Part shown: positions 8,981 through 17,994 of the stretch, piece after piece
Layout: each line of letters begins with the position of its first letter
Position numbering within the stretch: the first letter of the stretch is position 1
Source of the DNA: Bacteroidales bacterium
Lineage (GTDB): Bacteria; Bacteroidota; Bacteroidia; Bacteroidales; CG2-30-32-10
Length of the DNA: 45,370 bases
Assembly: GCA_035353855.1 (NCBI GenBank)
Contig: DAOQAK010000034.1
Location: forward strand, 1-45,370
Direction: 5' to 3'
Translations under genes and position numbers: made by a program
The notes under the pieces: generated by a model
What the model saw: only the letters and a program-made list of their open reading frames with translations
What the model was told of the DNA's origin: nothing
The model's database searches: none

Positions 8981-10177
8981 ATGAATTTACATGAATACCA
9001 GGGCAAATCGCTTCTTAAAAAATATGGTGTTGCTATTCCCGATGGAATAGTTGCCGATTCTCCTGATGCAGCTGTTGATGCAGCACAGATGGTGCAAAGT
9101 AAAACAGGTACAGAAGTATGGGCGGTAAAAGCCCAGATTCATGCAGGTGGCCGTGGAAAAGGCGGTGGTGTGAAAATTGCAAAAACGCTGAACGAAGTAA
9201 AATCTCATGCTTCCAATATTTTGGGAATGCTGCTGGTTACGCCACAGACAGGACCGCAGGGGAAAAAAGTTTATCGCGTATTGGTTGAACAGAATATATA
9301 CTATAAAGGAGAAACCGAACCCCGTGAATTTTATATCGGAATATTGCTGAACAGGAAAATAGGAAGGAATATGATCGTGTATTCTCCGCAGGGAGGTATG
9401 AGCATTGAAGAGGTAGCTGAAAAAACTCCTGAACTTATTTTCCGTGAAGAAATCGATCCTCAATTAGGTCTTGCTCCATTCCAGTGCAGAAAGATAGCTT
9501 TTAATCTCGGATTGAAAGACCAGGCATATAAAGAGATGACCGCTTTTGTTGATTCTTTATATAAAGCATACATGGGTATCGATGCGTCATTGCTTGAGAT
9601 CAATCCTGTTATTAAAACCAGCGATAATAAAATTTTTGCAGCCGATGCAAAAGTTGTTATTGATAATAATGCATTATTCCGTCATCCGGAAATTTCTGCC
9701 ATGCGTGATTTTAATGAAGAAGACCCTATGGAAGTGGAAGCCGGTGGTTATGGACTGAATTATGTAAAACTTGATGGTAATGTAGGTTGTATGGTGAATG
9801 GCGCCGGACTTGCTATGGCTACCATGGATATAATAAAATTGTCAGGTGGTGAACCAGCCAATTTCCTTGATGTTGGTGGTTCTGCAAATGCAAAAAGAGT
9901 AGAAGAAGCTTTCCGCATTATTTTGAAAGACCCGAATGTTAAAGCAATTCTTGTAAATATATTTGGCGGAATCGTGCGCTGCGACCGCGTTGCTAATGGC
10001 GTAGTTGATGCATATAAAAATATTGGTGAGATAAAAGTGCCGATAATAGTGCGTTTGCAGGGAACCAATGCCGAAGAAGCTAAAAAAATTATTGATGCTT
10101 CGGGATTAAAAGTATTTTCTGCAATTCAGTTGCAGGATGCCGCTGAGCTTGTTACTAAAGCTTTACACAAAAATTAA
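8981..10177 (+). CDS. sucC: succinyl-CoA synthetase (ADP-forming) beta subunit
   Basis: The 398-residue ATP-grasp protein begins MNLHEYQGKSLLKKYGV, the standard SucC start. It shows VKAQIHAGGRGKGGGVKIAK in the nucleotide-binding lobe, LLEINPVI, and the C-terminal CoA-ligase domain with GCMVNGAGLAMATMD and FLDVGGSA, then VNIFGGIVRCD. It makes ATP from succinyl-CoA in the TCA cycle together with SucD. Its length is close to the usual 386-400. sucD is not adjacent, so the two subunits are unlinked here, which is common in Bacteroidota. A strong promoter lies upstream and the gene converges on the nucleotide-sugar dehydratase with only 6 bases between stops. Confidence 0.96.
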   Translation: MNLHEYQGKSLLKKYGVAIPDGIVADSPDAAVDAAQMVQSKTGTEVWAVKAQIHAGGRGKGGGVKIAKTLNEVKSHASNILGMLLVTPQTGPQGKKVYRVLVEQNIYYKGETEPREFYIGILLNRKIGRNMIVYSPQGGMSIEEVAEKTPELIFREEIDPQLGLAPFQCRKIAFNLGLKDQAYKEMTAFVDSLYKAYMGIDASLLEINPVIKTSDNKIFAADAKVVIDNNALFRHPEISAMRDFNEEDPMEVEAGGYGLNYVKLDGNVGCMVNGAGLAMATMDIIKLSGGEPANFLDVGGSANAKRVEEAFRIILKDPNVKAILVNIFGGIVRCDRVANGVVDAYKNIGEIKVPIIVRLQGTNAEEAKKIIDASGLKVFSAIQLQDAAELVTKALHKN

Positions 10178-10183
10178 AATTTT

Positions 10184-12055
10184 TTAATTATCCAATTCAC
10201 TAAAAACAGAATTGTTGCTGATAAATTCAGGAACAATCTGTTTCATTTTTCTGACAATATCAATATTATTTTGTGTATTAAAAAGAAGAGAAAGCTCATC
10301 TATATTTTTTTTAATGTTTTCGATATTTGTTTCCTGAACTTTTGCAATCATTATTTGCGGGTGATGCGTGGGTAGTGTATTTTCTTTGTCGTTTAATAAT
10401 TCTTCATAAAGTTTTTCGCCGGGTCGAAGTCCGGTGTATGTTATCTGAATATCTTTTCCAAGAGTTAATCCTGACAGTTGAATCATTTTTTTTGCAAGGT
10501 CAACAATCCTTACGGATTTTCCCATATCGAAAATAAATATTTCGCCGCCTTTTCCTAAAGCGCCTGCTTCCAGTACCAGTCGGCAGGCTTCAGGGATGGT
10601 CATAAAGTAACGGGTGATGTTTTCATCGGTAATGGTAACAGGTCCGCCTTTTTCAATTTGTTCTTTGAATAAAGGAATTACCGAACCGCTCGAACCCAGA
10701 ACGTTTCCAAAGCGTGTAGTAATGAATTTGGTTTTGTTCAGCTTGTTCAGCGATTGTGTATAAATCTCGGCAATACGTTTCGATGCACCCATAACACTTG
10801 TTGGGCGTACAGCTTTATCGGTAGAAATCATCACAAACTTTTCAACCTGATATTCTAAAGAAAGATCAGCAATGATACGTGTGCCTTCAACATTAGTAAA
10901 TACAGCTTCTGATGGATTGTTTTCCATCATAGGCACATGTTTGTATGCAGCGGCATGATACACATGTTGCGGACGAAAATATTCGAACAGGCGTTTCATC
11001 CTTTCTTTATTGCATATATCACCCATCACTATTTCAAAAGGAGCATTCCTGAATTTTTCCAGAAGCTCGAGTTCCAAATGAAATAAGGGTGTTTCGGCTT
11101 GGTCGAGCAGGATGATTTTTTTTGGTGAAAATTGCAGTATCTGTCTTACCATTTCGCTTCCAATTGAGCCTGCAGCGCCTGTAACAAGAATGACCTTTTC
11201 ATGCAGTTGTTTTGAAATTTCCTTTTCATCCAGTTGAATAACTTCTCGTCCCAGCAAATCCTCTATGTTTATTTTTTTTATTTGCTTAAAGCTAAGTTCG
11301 CCGTTAATCCAGCGTTCAACAGGAGGAACTACCAGGACTTTTGTGCCATGCTGAAGGCAAAGTTCACTGATCTCTTTTTTTCGTGAAGAGTTAATATGCT
11401 GAATAGAAATAATGACCTGGGCAATAGTTTTTGATTCAAGTAACGATTCCAATTTGTCGAAACTATATATTGGCGAGCCTTCCAGCGTTTTTCCTGTTTT
11501 ATTTATATCATCATCAATAAAGGCAGTAACTTTATATTTAGTTCCGGCATCCCTGTCGAGTGTACGTTTTGTAATAACTCCCGATTCACCGGCGCCGAAA
11601 ATGATCACGTTGGTTTTTGCTTTCGTAGGATTTTGTAATTCCATGTAAGCGATTTTTGTAAGTATACGGAAGGCGATCATCATAAACATGGTGAACATGT
11701 ATTCAATAATAATAACTGAAGAAGGAAGTATAAATGTTCCGGTTATAAAAAAAAGTGTGGTTAAGTTGATAAGCATAAAAATTGTACTGCCGGCACTTAA
11801 TACAAGGAAAATCCTTACAGAATCGCGTGTGTTGGTATACCTGATAATGCCGGCATAAGTTCTGGAAATAAGAAAACTGACAAATCGTATGGACACCATT
11901 ATAGCGAATACCTTAGGAATTTCGCCTGCTTCACGGGCAAGCATTTTAAAATTAAAACGTACCAGGTATGCTATGATTACTGCAAGAGCGCAGATTATCG
12001 TATCAATAAGCAGTATGAGCCAACGCGGTGTATTGTTTCTTAAAAAGAAGTTCAT
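10184..12055 (-). CDS. membrane-bound nucleotide-sugar 4,6-dehydratase (WbpM/CapD/FlaA1 type)
   Basis: The 623-residue protein has four membrane helices in residues 1-135. A first Rossmann domain begins VIIFGAGESG near 150, and the catalytic SDR domain begins VILVTGAAGSIGSEM (GxxGxxG at 293-299). The active-site serine and threonine lie in STDK (411-414). The usual SDR tyrosine is replaced by methionine in SVMGASK (M422, K426), the SMK arrangement of the large WbpM-type UDP-GlcNAc 4,6-dehydratases. NVLGSSGSVIPLF and TGLRPGEKLYEELL are further family motifs. It makes a 4-keto-6-deoxy sugar nucleotide at the inner membrane for capsule, O-antigen or glycoprotein glycan. No other sugar genes adjoin it, so the end product is unknown. 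Confidence 0.92.
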   Translation of the reverse strand: MNFFLRNNTPRWLILLIDTIICALAVIIAYLVRFNFKMLAREAGEIPKVFAIMVSIRFVSFLISRTYAGIIRYTNTRDSVRIFLVLSAGSTIFMLINLTTLFFITGTFILPSSVIIIEYMFTMFMMIAFRILTKIAYMELQNPTKAKTNVIIFGAGESGVITKRTLDRDAGTKYKVTAFIDDDINKTGKTLEGSPIYSFDKLESLLESKTIAQVIISIQHINSSRKKEISELCLQHGTKVLVVPPVERWINGELSFKQIKKINIEDLLGREVIQLDEKEISKQLHEKVILVTGAAGSIGSEMVRQILQFSPKKIILLDQAETPLFHLELELLEKFRNAPFEIVMGDICNKERMKRLFEYFRPQHVYHAAAYKHVPMMENNPSEAVFTNVEGTRIIADLSLEYQVEKFVMISTDKAVRPTSVMGASKRIAEIYTQSLNKLNKTKFITTRFGNVLGSSGSVIPLFKEQIEKGGPVTITDENITRYFMTIPEACRLVLEAGALGKGGEIFIFDMGKSVRIVDLAKKMIQLSGLTLGKDIQITYTGLRPGEKLYEELLNDKENTLPTHHPQIMIAKVQETNIENIKKNIDELSLLFNTQNNIDIVRKMKQIVPEFISNNSVFSELDN

Positions 12056-12166
12056 TATAAATTTTTAACCTTCAAAGATAAAGTGTTTTTTGGAAACGTA
12101 AAACCGAATTTATAAATGGTTGTAAAAAATATTTAAACTTAATCGATGGTTTTTGTTTATAATTTT

Positions 12167-12174
12167 TAATTTTG
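12167..12174 (+). promoter_or_regulatory. -7 box upstream of gcvT
   Basis: TAATTTTG fits TAnnTTTG and sits 38 bases before the gcvT ATG. The only TTG nearby (12153-12155) is too close (11 bases) to be a standard -33 element, so the upstream half is weak or activator-dependent. Confidence 0.45.
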
Positions 12175-12212
12175 TTTCATCGCATTGAATAAATCAAATA
12201 AACTTTAAAATA

Positions 12213-13301
12213 ATGAAAAATACAGCTTTTTTAAAAATGCATGAATCGATGGGGGCAAAGATAGTTCCCTTTGCAGGCTTCAATATGCCTGTTCAGTACG
12301 AAGGTGTAATAGCAGAACACGAAACCGTTCGCAAGAAACTGGGTGTTTTTGATGTTTCGCATATGGGCGAGTTTTGGGTAAAAGGTCCGAAAGCATTGGA
12401 TTTTGTTCAGTGGGTTACATCGAATGATGCATCGAAGCTGTATGACGGAAAAGTTCAGTATTCATGTTTTCCTAACGGAAAAGGCGGAATTGTTGACGAT
12501 CTGCTGGTTTACCAGTTTGGCAAAGAAAATTATTTGCTCGTGGTAAATGCTGCAAACATTGATAAAGACTGGGCTTGGGTTAATAGCCAGAATAAGTTTG
12601 GTGTTGAGTTAACCAATGCTTCTGATGAAACATCACAGCTTGCCATACAAGGACCGCTCGCATTAAAAGCCATGCAGAAACTTACAAAGACCACCGTTAC
12701 CGACATGGAATACTATACATTTAAAGTGCTTGAATTTGCTGGTGTTCCCGATGTTCTTTTCTCAACAACAGGATATACCGGTTCGGGTGGTTGTGAAGTT
12801 TATTTTCCGAATAAATATGCCGATAAAATATGGAATGCTGTTTTTGAAGCAGGAAAAGAATTTGGAATAAAACCTATAGGCCTTGCTGCACGCGACACAT
12901 TACGTCTTGAAATGGGATTCTGCTTGTATGGAAATGATATTGACGATACCACTTCACCAATTGAAGCAGGATTAGGATGGATAACAAAATTCACCGACCA
13001 GAAAAATTTTATTGATAAAGATGTTCTTCTGAAACAAAAGAAAGAAGGCGTATCCAGAAAACTGATAGGCTTTGAATTAATTGATAAAGGTATTGCCCGC
13101 CACGACTACGAAATAGTTGATAAAGACGGAAACAAAATAGGAAAAGTAACTTCAGGTTCAATGGCACCTTCGTTGCAAATAGCAATAGGCATGGGTTATG
13201 TAACCACTCAGTTTGCTGCTGAAGGAACTGAGATTTTTGTAAAAGTGCGCGATAAAGCATTAAAAGCAAAAGTGGTGAAGTTCCCTTTTTATAAAGGATA
13301 G
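12213..13301 (+). CDS. gcvT: aminomethyltransferase, glycine cleavage T protein
   Basis: The 362-residue T protein transfers the methylene group from aminomethyl-lipoyl H protein to tetrahydrofolate and releases ammonia. It shows KMHESMGAKIVPFAGFNMPVQY at the start, VFDVSHMGEFWVKG, the catalytic-aspartate strand GGIVDDLLVY (D95/D96), FSTTGYTGSGGCEVYF, GLAARDTLRLEMGFCLYGND and a C-terminal barrel with GKVTSGSMAPSL. The length is normal. GcvH and GcvP are not in the window. It is probably transcribed alone, since a stem-loop follows at 13390-13413. Confidence 0.96.
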   Translation: MKNTAFLKMHESMGAKIVPFAGFNMPVQYEGVIAEHETVRKKLGVFDVSHMGEFWVKGPKALDFVQWVTSNDASKLYDGKVQYSCFPNGKGGIVDDLLVYQFGKENYLLVVNAANIDKDWAWVNSQNKFGVELTNASDETSQLAIQGPLALKAMQKLTKTTVTDMEYYTFKVLEFAGVPDVLFSTTGYTGSGGCEVYFPNKYADKIWNAVFEAGKEFGIKPIGLAARDTLRLEMGFCLYGNDIDDTTSPIEAGLGWITKFTDQKNFIDKDVLLKQKKEGVSRKLIGFELIDKGIARHDYEIVDKDGNKIGKVTSGSMAPSLQIAIGMGYVTTQFAAEGTEIFVKVRDKALKAKVVKFPFYKG

Positions 13302-13340
13302 TTTACGATTTAGAGTTTTTAGTTTAGAGTTTCCAGTTTC
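13302..13340. repeat. short direct repeats after gcvT
   Basis: TTTAGAGTTT occurs at 13309-13318 and again at 13323-13332 in low-complexity sequence. This looks like degenerate intergenic repeat debris and no function is suggested. Confidence 0.4.
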
Positions 13341-13389
13341 CGGTTATTGGAATAATTTATTTGATCCTTTGATGTAACGCATAAAAGTT

Positions 13390-13413
13390 CTTGCGCGTTT
13401 ACAGACGCGTAAG
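13390..13413. terminator. stem-loop after gcvT, possible terminator
   Basis: CTTGCGCGT (13390-13398) pairs with ACGCGTAAG (13405-13413) with one G-T pair and a 6-base loop. It is the only GC-rich stem between gcvT and the next gene. No U-run follows, so it may be a palindromic repeat and not an efficient terminator. Confidence 0.4.
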
Positions 13414-13467
13414 ATGAAGCACTATTAATAAATTTAATGTTAATTAAAAATTAACGATACCTGAAAA

Positions 13468-14211
13468 ATGAAACATAAACAACTTATCGTATCGTTAGTA
13501 TTAGCGTGCTTTTTATCATCATGTGTCGTTTATGTATTGCGTTCGCATAAACCAAAATACATTACTAAAAAAATCAAATTAAATAATAAAAACCAGGATG
13601 ATTATTTTGTTACATACGAAAACAGAAGTGCAATAATATATTTATACAAACATGATGTTGTAAAATTACTGGAGCATAAATTAAAAAATAAAAAGCTTTG
13701 TGAGCAGCGCCAATTAAAGTATAATGAACTTCTGAAAAAAATTATAGCGCTTGATAAAAATGCTTTCGTGATAATTCCTTCCGATAAGCTTCCCGAGATG
13801 CATGATTTTAAAATAAAATTCGATACCACTAAAACAGCTTATGCCCCGCTTGATTATTATGCTAAAAGCATAGCTGCCGATATTAATTATAACTGGATTG
13901 CTCCTTATGGATACGTACCTCAATATACCGATACACTTAATGCGGTGAAGTTTGGCGACTTTTATTATTGGATAGCTGCACAATTAATCCTTGATGGGAA
14001 AGCAAAAGTTTTTAGAAAAGAAAAAAAAGAATTCCAGGATTATGTGCTGTTTGAAACTGTTGACTTCCGCGATGGGCATGGCGGAAAGAGTTTGCTGTAT
14101 GACGATAAAAATATTTTCTTAAATGTGGCGGTATTCACTGATATGAGGGGACCTGATTTTGAATGCATGGATTCTACTCAAATAAAAAAATATTGGGGAA
14201 CGTGGAAATAA
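13468..14211 (+). CDS. hypothetical lipoprotein
   Basis: The 247-residue protein has a lipoprotein signal with LSSC and the lipid cysteine at C19 (MKHKQLIVSLVLACFLSSC). The mature part is lysine-rich with a charged stretch at about 35-85, then a mixed alpha/beta region (YNWIAPYGYVPQYTDT, GDFYYWIAAQLILDGKAKV). I recognise no family. It probably faces the periplasm or sits on the outer membrane. It follows gcvT by 166 bases and is followed by the stem-loops at 14266-14316, so it appears to be a single-gene unit. Confidence 0.65.
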   Translation: MKHKQLIVSLVLACFLSSCVVYVLRSHKPKYITKKIKLNNKNQDDYFVTYENRSAIIYLYKHDVVKLLEHKLKNKKLCEQRQLKYNELLKKIIALDKNAFVIIPSDKLPEMHDFKIKFDTTKTAYAPLDYYAKSIAADINYNWIAPYGYVPQYTDTLNAVKFGDFYYWIAAQLILDGKAKVFRKEKKEFQDYVLFETVDFRDGHGGKSLLYDDKNIFLNVAVFTDMRGPDFECMDSTQIKKYWGTWK

Positions 14212-14265
14212 TTTCATTGAAATATATTTAAATAATTGTTCAATAATCGTTCAGTGATTTTAGGC

Positions 14266-14316
14266 TAAAACTCAAATTTATTGAGTTTTATTAGCCCCGA
14301 CCTTTAGGTCGGGGCT
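14266..14316. terminator. two stem-loops, likely terminator after the lipoprotein gene
   Basis: An AT-rich hairpin, TAAAACTCAA (14266-14275) with TTGAGTTTTA (14281-14290), is followed at once by a perfect 10-bp GC-rich hairpin, AGCCCCGACC (14293-14302) and GGTCGGGGCT (14307-14316), with loop TTTA. The GGCTA at 14263-14267 can also pair with TAGCC at 14292-14296, so the two stems compete. It would work as a terminator, or it may be a dispersed palindromic repeat. Confidence 0.6.
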
Positions 14317-14412
14317 TATTATAATCCGTATTTTCGGGCTTTACCCAAATGAATATTGATGAGAATAAATTTAAATTCTGATATTGAAACTATTTATTTA
14401 AATTTGAACTTT

Positions 14413-14420
14413 TAACTTTG
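14413..14420 (+). promoter_or_regulatory. -7 box upstream of comB
   Basis: TAACTTTG matches TAnnTTTG. The alternative TTG start codon at 14418 lies inside this box, so the ATG at 14433 is the better start. A second match, TAAATTTG, lies at 14399-14406. Confidence 0.45.
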
Positions 14421-14432
14421 AACATAATAAAC

Positions 14433-15167
14433 ATGTCTGAAAATAAGAATTGCAGAACAATCGAAACCTGTTTCACACCGGTTCTATTTCCACATATTTT
14501 AACAAAAGAAAATTTTATTGTTATAATTGTAGATATTCTGCGTGCTACAACGGCCATCTGTACTGCCTTTGGTAATGGTGCTGTTGAAGTGATTCCTGTT
14601 GCAAAAATTGAAGAAACAAAAAAATATCGTGGCTTGGGTTATAAGGTTGCCGGCGAACGTGACGGGATTGTGATTAATGGTGCCGATTTCGGAAATTCCC
14701 CATTTAACTTTACAAAAGAAAATGTGAATGGCGAAAAGATTGTAATCACAACAACCAATGGAACTCAAACAATAGAAATTGCTAAACATTGCGATGCTGT
14801 TGTACTTGGTGCATTTTCAAATATTAATGTACTTGCAAGATGGTTAAGCGAAAAGAATAAAAATATTGTAATTCTTTGTTCCGGTTGGAAAAATAAATTC
14901 AATATTGAAGATACAATATTTGCAGGAGCTTTGATTGAACGTTTGCAGTTGCTCTCGGAATATAATGTAAATTGTGATTCATCTATCGCTGCATTAGATT
15001 TATGGTTACTTGCAAAAAATCATGTTCTGCAATATGTGGAAAAAGCTTCGCACCGCCACCGCCTTAAAAAATTAGGACTGGATGATGTTCTTGAATATTG
15101 TTTCACTGAAGATACAACATCCGTGATTCCGATACTTGAAAATGGGAAACTTGTAAATGCCCTGTAG
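14433..15167 (+). CDS. comB: 2-phosphosulfolactate phosphatase (ComB family)
   Basis: The 244-residue protein matches the ComB family: IIVDILRATTAICTAFGNGAVEVIPV near the start, then YKVAGERDG, GADFGNSPFNFTKENV, IVITTTNGTQTIEIA and VILCSGWKNKFNIEDTIFAGALIERL. In methanogens ComB dephosphorylates 2-phosphosulfolactate on the way to coenzyme M. Many bacteria, including Bacteroidota, carry it without coenzyme M, possibly for sulfolactate or a related sulfonate. No comA or comC is nearby, so the substrate here is inferred from family only. The nuclease-like gene follows 29 bases later and may share its transcript. Confidence 0.88.
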   Translation: MSENKNCRTIETCFTPVLFPHILTKENFIVIIVDILRATTAICTAFGNGAVEVIPVAKIEETKKYRGLGYKVAGERDGIVINGADFGNSPFNFTKENVNGEKIVITTTNGTQTIEIAKHCDAVVLGAFSNINVLARWLSEKNKNIVILCSGWKNKFNIEDTIFAGALIERLQLLSEYNVNCDSSIAALDLWLLAKNHVLQYVEKASHRHRLKKLGLDDVLEYCFTEDTTSVIPILENGKLVNAL

Positions 15168-15196
15168 CGCAGCAATTATAGGTTAAATATGTGATT

Positions 15197-16195
15197 ATGT
15201 ACCGGCGATTTATTTTTAAAAAAATTATTCCTGCTTTTATAGTTTTTATAATTGTTACAATTATTTTTTCACCTTCATCATTAACATGGGGGTTTTATAG
15301 TCATCGTTTGATAAACAAAATGGCTGTATATCCTTTGCCTTCTGAAATGATAGGCTTTTACAAAACTCATATTGAATATATTTCCGAACATGCAGTCGAC
15401 CCCGATAAGCGAACTTTTGCTGATGAGAATGAAGGAGTGAAACATTATATTGATATGGAGCATTATGGCGAAAATCCTGTTGATTCATTGCCTCATAAAT
15501 GGAAAGATGCAGTTAAGAAATATTCTGAAGATACTTTGAATAAGTATGGGATTAATCCATGGTGGATAGAAAAAATGTACTATAAGCTGGTTGAAGCTTA
15601 TAAAGAAAAAAATGCAGATGAAATTTTATGGACCTCCGCCAATCTTGGCCATTATATAGCCGATGGCTGTGTCCCTTTACATCATTCCGGTTATTACGAC
15701 GGGAAATATTCATATCAGAAAGGAGTTCATGCATTATGGGAATCCCGTATTCCTGAACTGTTTGCTGATGATTATAATTTTTTTGTTGGGAAAGCGGAGT
15801 ACATTGAAAATATTAATGATAAAATATGGGAGTTCACCAAAGCAAGCTATGGCGAAGTGGATACGGTATTTTCTGTAATTAAAAAATTAGATAAAGAATT
15901 TCCCGGTGATAAAAAATATTCTTATGAAAACAGGGGAGGCGCTACAGTTAAAGTTGTTTCAAAAGAATATTCAAAACAATTTAGTGATCTGATGAATAAC
16001 ATGGTTGAGCGAAGAATACGTACTTCGGTAATGCTGGTATGCAGCTTCTGGTACACGGCATGGGTAAATGCCGGTCAGCCCGACCTTAGCGTTATTGAAA
16101 ATAAGGAGGTTTCCGATTCATTAAAAACTTTGAATAAAGAAATCGATAAAATGTGGAAAACAGGAAAGGTAAAAGGACGTGCGAACCCTGAGTAA
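15197..16195 (+). CDS. zinc-dependent phospholipase C / S1-P1 nuclease-like secreted protein
   Basis: The 332-residue protein has an N-terminal hydrophobic signal ending near TWGFYSH. The mature N-terminal tryptophan (W of WGFYSHRLIN) plus the histidines in GFYSH, HYIDMEH, LGHYIADGCVPLHHS and GVHALWE match the trinuclear zinc site of the phospholipase C/P1 nuclease fold, where the free amino end is itself a ligand. Substrates of such Bacteroidota proteins are uncertain; the choice lies between phospholipid and nucleic acid. ATG 15197 is preferred to GTG 15191, six bases upstream. It follows comB closely. Confidence 0.77.
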   Translation: MYRRFIFKKIIPAFIVFIIVTIIFSPSSLTWGFYSHRLINKMAVYPLPSEMIGFYKTHIEYISEHAVDPDKRTFADENEGVKHYIDMEHYGENPVDSLPHKWKDAVKKYSEDTLNKYGINPWWIEKMYYKLVEAYKEKNADEILWTSANLGHYIADGCVPLHHSGYYDGKYSYQKGVHALWESRIPELFADDYNFFVGKAEYIENINDKIWEFTKASYGEVDTVFSVIKKLDKEFPGDKKYSYENRGGATVKVVSKEYSKQFSDLMNNMVERRIRTSVMLVCSFWYTAWVNAGQPDLSVIENKEVSDSLKTLNKEIDKMWKTGKVKGRANPE

Positions 16196-16246
16196 ACAGG
16201 ATGCGGATGACACTGATTTTACAGATATACATAGATTTAAAATAAT

Positions 16247-16735
16247 ATGATAAAAGCAATTATTTTTGATTGGGGAAATACGGTAATGCGTGACTTTCCT
16301 GAAAAATCTGGACCAATGGCGTATTGGGATCATGTGGAATATATTCCTGATGTTGAAGCGTGCCTGAAAACATTATCGGAAAAATATGTCATGTGCATTG
16401 CATCGAATGCCGGATTCTCTGATGCAAAACTGATGACAGAGGCTTTGAAAAGAGTAGGAGCTGAAAAATATTTTCATCATTTTTTTACATCAAAAGACCT
16501 GGGTGCTGAAAAACCAGATAAACGTTTCTTCGATTCGATTACAAAAAAAATAAATATTTCTTCCGAACATTGCATAATGATTGGCGACAGCTATCAGAAA
16601 GATATTTGCGGAGCAAAGGCTGTTGGAATGAAAACAATTTTATTTAATGAAAAAAATATCAATGCCGATTTTCCTGATGCTGATAAAGTGATAGTGTCAA
16701 TGAGAGAGTTGATAAATGCTATAGAAGGAATATAA
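16247..16735 (+). CDS. HAD-superfamily hydrolase
   Basis: The 162-residue HAD phosphatase has motif I FDWGNT (D8 nucleophile with a glycine where many members have the second aspartate), motif II IASNAG, the lysine in EKPDKRFF and motif IV IGDSYQKDICGAKAVGM. The cap is tiny, consistent with a small-molecule or protein-bound phosphate substrate. Replacement of the acid/base aspartate by glycine occurs in other DWGNT members but may reduce phosphatase activity. It is probably transcribed with the MFS gene 48 bases downstream. Confidence 0.85.
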   Translation: MIKAIIFDWGNTVMRDFPEKSGPMAYWDHVEYIPDVEACLKTLSEKYVMCIASNAGFSDAKLMTEALKRVGAEKYFHHFFTSKDLGAEKPDKRFFDSITKKINISSEHCIMIGDSYQKDICGAKAVGMKTILFNEKNINADFPDADKVIVSMRELINAIEGI

Positions 16736-16747
16736 TAGTTTATATCT

Positions 16748-16780
16748 AATCGTAAATCATAAATCGTAATTCGTAAATCA
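16748..16780. repeat. short repeats of CGTAAATCA between HAD and MFS genes
   Basis: CGTAAATCA occurs at 16751-16759 and 16772-16780 with a degenerate unit between them. This is simple repeated sequence directly before the MFS start, and no regulatory role is evident. Confidence 0.4.
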
Positions 16781-16783
16781 AAA

Positions 16784-17968
16784 ATGTCTTCCCGCATCAT
16801 AACACGTATTGTTCTTTTGGTTTCGCTTGTAAGTTTATTCACTGATATTGCAAGTGAGATGCTTTACCCGATAATGCCGGTATACCTTAGTTCTATTGGG
16901 TTCTCTGCATTGCTGATCGGTATACTTGAAGGCATTGCTGAAGCAACAGCAGGCATAAGCAAAGGATATTTTGGAAACTTATCAGATAGTAAAGGTTTGC
17001 GAATGCCCTTTGTTCGCTGGGGATATTCGCTGAGTGCAATCTCAAAACCATTACTTGCAATATTTTCTTTTCCTATTTGGGTTTTCTTTGCACGCACGCT
17101 CGACAGGCTGGGCAAGGGAATACGCACAAGTGCACGCGATGCTTTATTGAGTGATGAAGCCACTAAAGAAACGAAGGGAAAAGTTTTTGGATTTCACAGA
17201 ACACTTGATACTGTTGGTGCAGCCATTGGTCCAGTTGTGGCGTTGGTGTTTCTCTATTTTTATCCCGAACAATATAAATGGCTTTTTATATTTGCATTTT
17301 TGCCGGGATTACTTGCAATACTTATAACATTTTTAGTAAAAGAAAAAAGAAAAAATGATGTTGAAAAGAAAAATAATGTTGGATTTTTAACGTATCTGAA
17401 ATACTGGAATCATTCGTCGTTATTGTATAAAAAGCTTGTCGCAGGATTATTGCTTTTTACATTTTTCAACAGTTCCGATGCATTTCTGTTATTGAATCTA
17501 AAAAGAAATGGAATGAGCGATTCGTTAATGATAGGCTTTTATATTTTCTACAACTTTTTGTATGCTTTGTTTTCCTATCCCTTGGGAACATTGGCTGATA
17601 AGATAGGTATGAAAAAAGTAATTGTTATAGGATTGACAGTTTTTGCAATCGTATATTTCTTTATGGCTTTTGCAGATACGTTTTTAGTCTTTGGAATTTT
17701 ATTTTTATTGTATGCTGTATATGCTGCATCAACCGAAAGCATTGCCAAAGCATGGATTAGTAATATTTCAGATAAAAGTAAAACGGCTACTGCCATTGGT
17801 TTTTATAATAGCTTCTCGAGCATCTTCACTTTATTGGCAAGCAGCTTTGCCGGATTTATATGGATAAAATTCGGAGCAGCTACATCATTCATGATTTCAG
17901 GAATTGGCGTAGCTTTGGTAGTGATCTACTTTTTGATTTTTGTAAAAGAAAAATCAAACAAATTCTGA
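16784..17968 (+). CDS. major facilitator superfamily transporter
   Basis: The 394-residue protein has about 12 predicted membrane helices. It carries the inter-helix 2-3 region GYFGNLSDSKGLRMPFVRWGYS, the helix 4-5 stretch RTLDRLGKGIRTSARDALLSDE with FGFHRTLDTVGAAIGP, and the second-half motif GTLADKIGMKKVIVIG. The RLGKGIRTSARDAL stretch is typical of a group of MFS proteins of unknown substrate. No adjacent regulator or enzyme points to a substrate, although a HAD hydrolase precedes it. Its stop lies within the hairpin shared with the convergent AAA gene. Confidence 0.87.
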   Translation: MSSRIITRIVLLVSLVSLFTDIASEMLYPIMPVYLSSIGFSALLIGILEGIAEATAGISKGYFGNLSDSKGLRMPFVRWGYSLSAISKPLLAIFSFPIWVFFARTLDRLGKGIRTSARDALLSDEATKETKGKVFGFHRTLDTVGAAIGPVVALVFLYFYPEQYKWLFIFAFLPGLLAILITFLVKEKRKNDVEKKNNVGFLTYLKYWNHSSLLYKKLVAGLLLFTFFNSSDAFLLLNLKRNGMSDSLMIGFYIFYNFLYALFSYPLGTLADKIGMKKVIVIGLTVFAIVYFFMAFADTFLVFGILFLLYAVYAASTESIAKAWISNISDKSKTATAIGFYNSFSSIFTLLASSFAGFIWIKFGAATSFMISGIGVALVVIYFLIFVKEKSNKF

Positions 17969-17993
17969 ATTCAGAACTCAGAATTCTGAATTT
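17960..17993. terminator. bidirectional stem-loop between MFS and AAA genes
   Basis: AAATTCTGAATTC (17960-17972) pairs with GAATTCTGAATTT (17981-17993) with one mismatch around an 8-base loop. It lies exactly between two convergent stops, so it probably ends both transcripts. Confidence 0.6.
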
Positions 17994-17994
17994 A

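Noticed and set aside
8987..9463. 158-residue ORF antisense to sucC
   Set aside because: sucC is a clear conserved gene on the opposite strand; the antisense frame is a by-product of its codons.
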